A program made the translations under genes and the position numbers. The notes below the pieces were generated by a model that had not been told where the DNA came from, made no database searches, and saw only the letters and a program-made list of their open reading frames with translations. Shown in pieces: positions 46,148 to 49,429 of a stretch of 49,429 nt of DNA (position 1 is its first letter; each line of letters opens with the position of its first letter). Location of the stretch: contig JAKARI010000019.1 in NCBI GenBank assembly GCA_021819245.1, positions 1 to 49,429 of the forward strand, written 5' to 3'. This DNA comes from Pseudomonadota bacterium (GTDB taxonomy: Bacteria; Pseudomonadota; Gammaproteobacteria; Acidiferrobacterales; Acidiferrobacteraceae).

Positions 46148-47239
46148 TCAGGTGTTCTGAATGACGATATTGGGAAACGCCCCCGAGAAATCCTTCTTCA
46201 TCAGCGACAGGCGTCCGGCGATACGCCGCGCGATCTCGCGGTAGATCTGCGCGATCCGCCCCTCGGGATCGGCGACCACCGTCGGCCGCCCCCCGTCGGT
46301 ATCGGCCCGGATACGCAGATCGAGCGGCAGCGACCCCAGAAAATCCACGTCATACTGCTCGGCCATCTTGAGTCCGCCGCCGGCCCCGAAGATATGCTCC
46401 TCATGACCGCATTGGCTGCAGATGTGAGTGCTCATGTTTTCGATGATGCCGACCACCGGGATCTCGACCTTCTCGAACATCTTGAGCCCCTTGCGGGCAT
46501 CGAGCAGGGCAATATCTTGAGGGGTCGTGACGATCACCGCGCCCGTGACCGGCACCTTCTGGGCCAGCGTCAACTGAATGTCGCCGGTGCCCGGCGGCAG
46601 GTCGACGATCAGATAATCGAGGTCCTGCCAGTTGGTGTCGCGCAAGAGCTGCTCGAGGGCCTGTGTGACCATCGGCCCGCGCCAGATCATGGGCGTCTCT
46701 TCGTCGATCAGATAGCCGATGGACATCGACTGCAGGTGGTAGCTCGGGACCGGCTCCATGCGCCGCCCATCCTTGGACTCAGGCTTGGCCCGTGAGCCCA
46801 GCATGCGGGGCTGGCTGGGTCCGTAGATATCCGCATCGAGAATGCCGACCTTCGCGCCCTCCGCCGACAGCGCCAGGGCGAGGTTGACCGCGGTCGTCGA
46901 CTTGCCGACACCGCCCTTGCCGGAGGCGACGGCGATGATGTTCTTGACCCCGGGGATGGGCTTCACGCCCTTTTGAACGCCATGCGCCACGATGCGCGAT
47001 GTGATCGTCACGCGCGCCGTCTTCACCCCCTTGATCGCCTGGACCTTATCGCGCAGGCGCTCGGCCAGGGCCTCCTGCACACCCTTGGCCGGATAGCCCA
47101 AGACGACCTCGACCGACACCGTGTCACCGTCGATCGTAATCCCCTTGATCGCCTTCGCGGTCACCAGGTCCTGCTCCAAATAAGGGTCTATGACCCCCTT
47201 CAAGGCCGTTTCCACCTGAAGCTCAGAGATCTCCGCCAT
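46148..47239 (-). CDS. apbC: Fe-S cluster carrier ATPase Mrp/ApbC
   Basis: A 363-residue protein. Residues 1-95 form a MIP18/FeS assembly domain; the deviant Walker A is VASGKGGVGKSTTAVNLALA, followed by LDADIYGPSQPRMLG and VDLPPGTGDIQL; the cluster-binding pair is HICSQCG. It transfers Fe-S clusters to apoproteins. It precedes dcd on the same strand (44-base gap) and is divergent from metG, the common order dcd-apbC-metG. Confidence 0.94.
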   Translation of the reverse strand: MAEISELQVETALKGVIDPYLEQDLVTAKAIKGITIDGDTVSVEVVLGYPAKGVQEALAERLRDKVQAIKGVKTARVTITSRIVAHGVQKGVKPIPGVKNIIAVASGKGGVGKSTTAVNLALALSAEGAKVGILDADIYGPSQPRMLGSRAKPESKDGRRMEPVPSYHLQSMSIGYLIDEETPMIWRGPMVTQALEQLLRDTNWQDLDYLIVDLPPGTGDIQLTLAQKVPVTGAVIVTTPQDIALLDARKGLKMFEKVEIPVVGIIENMSTHICSQCGHEEHIFGAGGGLKMAEQYDVDFLGSLPLDLRIRADTDGGRPTVVADPEGRIAQIYREIARRIAGRLSLMKKDFSGAFPNIVIQNT

Positions 47240-47442
47240 CTGTGCCGACTCCTCAAAAAGCCTTACCGAACCACGGGGTTTAGGGTCGGCATCCTACACC
47301 TTGTCGGCCCAAACCGGAACCGGCCCCGGGTCCGATTCCGGCCCCACAACCCGGGGGCTACCGCCTCCAGGGGCGAGCCCCGCCATGGCTTGGCCGCGCC
47401 TGCCCAACCTGTTACCGTTTCGCTTTCCTCAGGGGACATCGC

Positions 47443-49429
47443 ATGTCAGACGACCGCAAAGTCCTGGTGACGAGCGCCTTGCCGTACGCCAACGGGCCTA
47501 TCCATATCGGCCACCTGGTCGAATACATTCAGACCGACATCTACGTCCGCTACCAGCGGCTGCGCGGCCGGACCTGCTATTACCTGTGCGCCGATGACAC
47601 CCACGGCACGCCCATCATGCTCAAAAGTCAGGCCGAGGGCATTGCCCCCGAACAGTTGATCGCGCGCGTGGCCGCCGAACACCTGCGCGATTTTACCGAT
47701 TTCGGCATCTCCTTCGACCGCTTCGGCTCCACCCACAGCGAGGAAAACCGCGCCCTGTCCGAGCACTTCTATGCAAGGCTCAAGGCCGGCGGGCACATCG
47801 CGGTGCGCGCCATCGAACAGGCCTACGACCCGGTCAAGCGGCTGTTCCTTCCGGACCGCTTCATCCGCGGGGAATGCCCGCGCTGTCATGCCCCCGACCA
47901 GTATGGGGACTCCTGCGAGGTATGCGGCGCGACCTACGCACCCACCGACCTCATCAATCCCGTCTCGGCCTTGAGCGGGGCGACGCCCGTCACCAAGAGC
48001 TCCGAGCACTACTTCTTTACGCTCGGGGACTTCGCCGATGACCTCGAGGCCTTTACCACGAGCGATGCCCTGTCCCAAGAGGCCGGCCACAAGCTTGCCG
48101 AGTGGCTGACCGAGGGCCTGAGTGATTGGGATATCAGCCGTGATGCGCCCTATTTTGGATTCGAGATCCCGGGGGCGCCCGGCAAGTATTTCTACGTCTG
48201 GCTGGATGCGCCGGTCGGCTATATCGCGACCTTCTGGCAGCTGCGGGCGCAGCTCGAGGGCCATGCGCAGGACATCGACGGCATTCGCGCGCAATGGGGG
48301 CAATACCAGATCCACCACTTCATCGGCAAGGACATCCTGAACTTTCATGGGCTGTTTTGGCCGGCGATGCTCAAGGCCGCGGGCTTTGCGCGTCCGTCCG
48401 CCATCCATGTGCACGGGTTTCTCACGGTAAACGGCAAGAAGATGTCGAAGTCCCGCGGGACCTTCATCACCGCGCGCCAGTACCTGGACACCCTCCCCGC
48501 CGAATATCTGCGCTACTATTTTGCCGCCAAGCTGGGCCGCGGCATCGATGACATCGACCTCAATCTCGACGACTTTCGCGCGCGCATCAATGCCGACCTC
48601 GTCGGCAAGCTCGTCAACATCGCCAGCCGTTCGGCGCAGCTCATCGCCAAGCACCTCGACAATACCCTGGGAGAGACGCTGGCGGATACGGACCTCTATG
48701 CCGCGTTCATCGAGGCGGGCACGGCCATCGGGGACTGCTACGAGGCCGGCGAATACAGCCGTGCGGTCAAGATCATCATGGATCTCGCTGACCGCGCGAA
48801 CCGCTATGTCGACGAGGCCCGGCCCTGGGAGATCGCGCGCGCAATCGAGCGCCGCGCCGAACTCCAGGCGGTGTGCACGCAGACCCTGAACCTGTTTCGT
48901 GTCCTGATCGCCTACCTAAAGCCCATCCTCCCGCAAACGGCGATCCGGGTCGAGGCCTGGCTCGGAGGGGCTGCGCTCGATTTCGAGAGTATAAAGACCC
49001 CACGGCTTGGGTGCGTCATCGCGCCCTACACCCATCTCATGCGCCGCATAGAACCCAGCGATCTCGCGCCGCTCACACCCAAACCGGCCACCGAGGAGCC
49101 GGCACCGAAGGCCGCCGCCAAGCCGGATGGCAAGGATCACAAAAAGAAGGACACGGCCGCATCCGTGATCTCTGCCGAGGACTTCGCGCGCGTCGACCTG
49201 CGGGTGGCCCGCGTGGTCGCAGCCGACTATGTCGAAGGGGCCGACAAGCTCCTTAAACTCTCTCTCGACCTCAATGAGGGCCGCACGCGCACGGTATTTG
49301 CCGGTATCCGCCACGCCTACGCCCCCGCCGACCTCGTCGGCCGCCTCGTGGTATGCGTCGCGAACCTGCAGCCGCGCACGATGCGCTTTGGCGTGTCCGA
49401 GGGCATGGTGCTGGCCGCATCCGACAGTG
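47443..49429 (+). CDS. metG: Methionyl-tRNA synthetase, C-terminus beyond the window
   Basis: The reading frame is open to the right edge (662 codons seen). Class I motifs: [13 protein letters not shown] (HIGH) and [11 protein letters not shown] (KMSKS). The zinc knuckle [18 protein letters not shown] has four Cys, the type with a single Zn. Residues about 545-575 are a Lys/Ala-rich linker, and from [20 protein letters not shown] a C-terminal EMAP/Arc1p-like tRNA-binding domain begins, cut by the window edge. ATG 47443 follows AGGGGA. It charges initiator and elongator tRNAMet. Confidence 0.96.
   Translation, partial: MSDDRKVLVTSALPYANGPIHIGHLVEYIQTDIYVRYQRLRGRTCYYLCADDTHGTPIMLKSQAEGIAPEQLIARVAAEHLRDFTDFGISFDRFGSTHSEENRALSEHFYARLKAGGHIAVRAIEQAYDPVKRLFLPDRFIRGECPRCHAPDQYGDSCEVCGATYAPTDLINPVSALSGATPVTKSSEHYFFTLGDFADDLEAFTTSDALSQEAGHKLAEWLTEGLSDWDISRDAPYFGFEIPGAPGKYFYVWLDAPVGYIATFWQLRAQLEGHAQDIDGIRAQWGQYQIHHFIGKDILNFHGLFWPAMLKAAGFARPSAIHVHGFLTVNGKKMSKSRGTFITARQYLDTLPAEYLRYYFAAKLGRGIDDIDLNLDDFRARINADLVGKLVNIASRSAQLIAKHLDNTLGETLADTDLYAAFIEAGTAIGDCYEAGEYSRAVKIIMDLADRANRYVDEARPWEIARAIERRAELQAVCTQTLNLFRVLIAYLKPILPQTAIRVEAWLGGAALDFESIKTPRLGCVIAPYTHLMRRIEPSDLAPLTPKPATEEPAPKAAAKPDGKDHKKKDTAASVISAEDFARVDLRVARVVAADYVEGADKLLKLSLDLNEGRTRTVFAGIRHAYAPADLVGRLVVCVANLQPRTMRFGVSEGMVLAASDS

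Overview
This 49.4 kb window is a GC-rich bacterial chromosome segment, almost wall-to-wall coding. Gene orders point to Gammaproteobacteria: xseB-ispA-dxs, rpmG-rpmB-radC next to coaBC-dut-algC, hda/purM-purN, dcd-apbC-metG, and the EF-P modification cluster epmB/efp/epmA. The Pseudomonas-like order coaBC-dut-algC, a Kdo hydroxylase, and periplasmic DUF302 and DsrE-like proteins suggest an environmental, possibly chemolithotrophic, deep-branching gammaproteobacterium. That last step is inference; no rRNA or other decisive marker is present, and I see no tRNA, CRISPR array or intact insertion sequence.

Layout. 1-1.98 kb is an accessory patch: a truncated DUF1778 antitoxin, a ribbon-helix-helix antitoxin plus Doc toxin under a 28-bp palindrome, an antitoxin-like remnant, a small zinc-ribbon protein, and about 430 bp with no gene. 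2-7.6 kb holds ppa, an MscS-type channel, the isoprenoid operon xseB-ispA-dxs, and folE2 behind an IscR-like site. 7.7-11 kb is a MarR-controlled EmrAB-type efflux operon with a universal-stress-protein gene in its middle. 11-15.5 kb has a glutamine amidotransferase, a ROK kinase, proS, a lytic transglycosylase and an acylphosphatase. 15.6-20.3 kb has a membrane protein, the complete EF-P beta-lysylation set (epmB, efp, epmA) and an old-yellow-enzyme. 20.4-28.8 kb has a DUF481 outer-membrane-type protein, a REC-degenerate GGDEF protein, a NifU-type protein, Kdo hydroxylase, a TPMT-type methyltransferase, an inositol-phosphatase-type protein, aspartase behind a short leader ORF, and WrbA. 28.8-32 kb has hda, a CDP-alcohol phosphatidyltransferase and purMN.

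32.1-34.6 kb is an ECF sigma factor operon. Its anti-sigma factor carries a predicted periplasmic DsrE-like domain and is followed by a secreted beta-propeller protein. A second, exported DsrE-like protein with a similar C-terminus sits at 42.3 kb beside a DUF302 protein. 34.5-41.6 kb has a NUDIX hydrolase, a desaturase with a transposase-like tail, an HNH nuclease, rpmB-rpmG, radC, coaBC-dut and algC. 42.8-44.7 kb has a molybdate/tungstate-type binding protein and ModE with a near-perfect ModE box. 44.8 kb to the end has dcd interrupted by a 244-residue intein, apbC/mrp and a metG cut by the right edge.

The most notable items are the Dcd intein, inserted directly before the catalytic serine and with only a degraded endonuclease region, and the ECF/DsrE-anti-sigma system with its possible partner locus.
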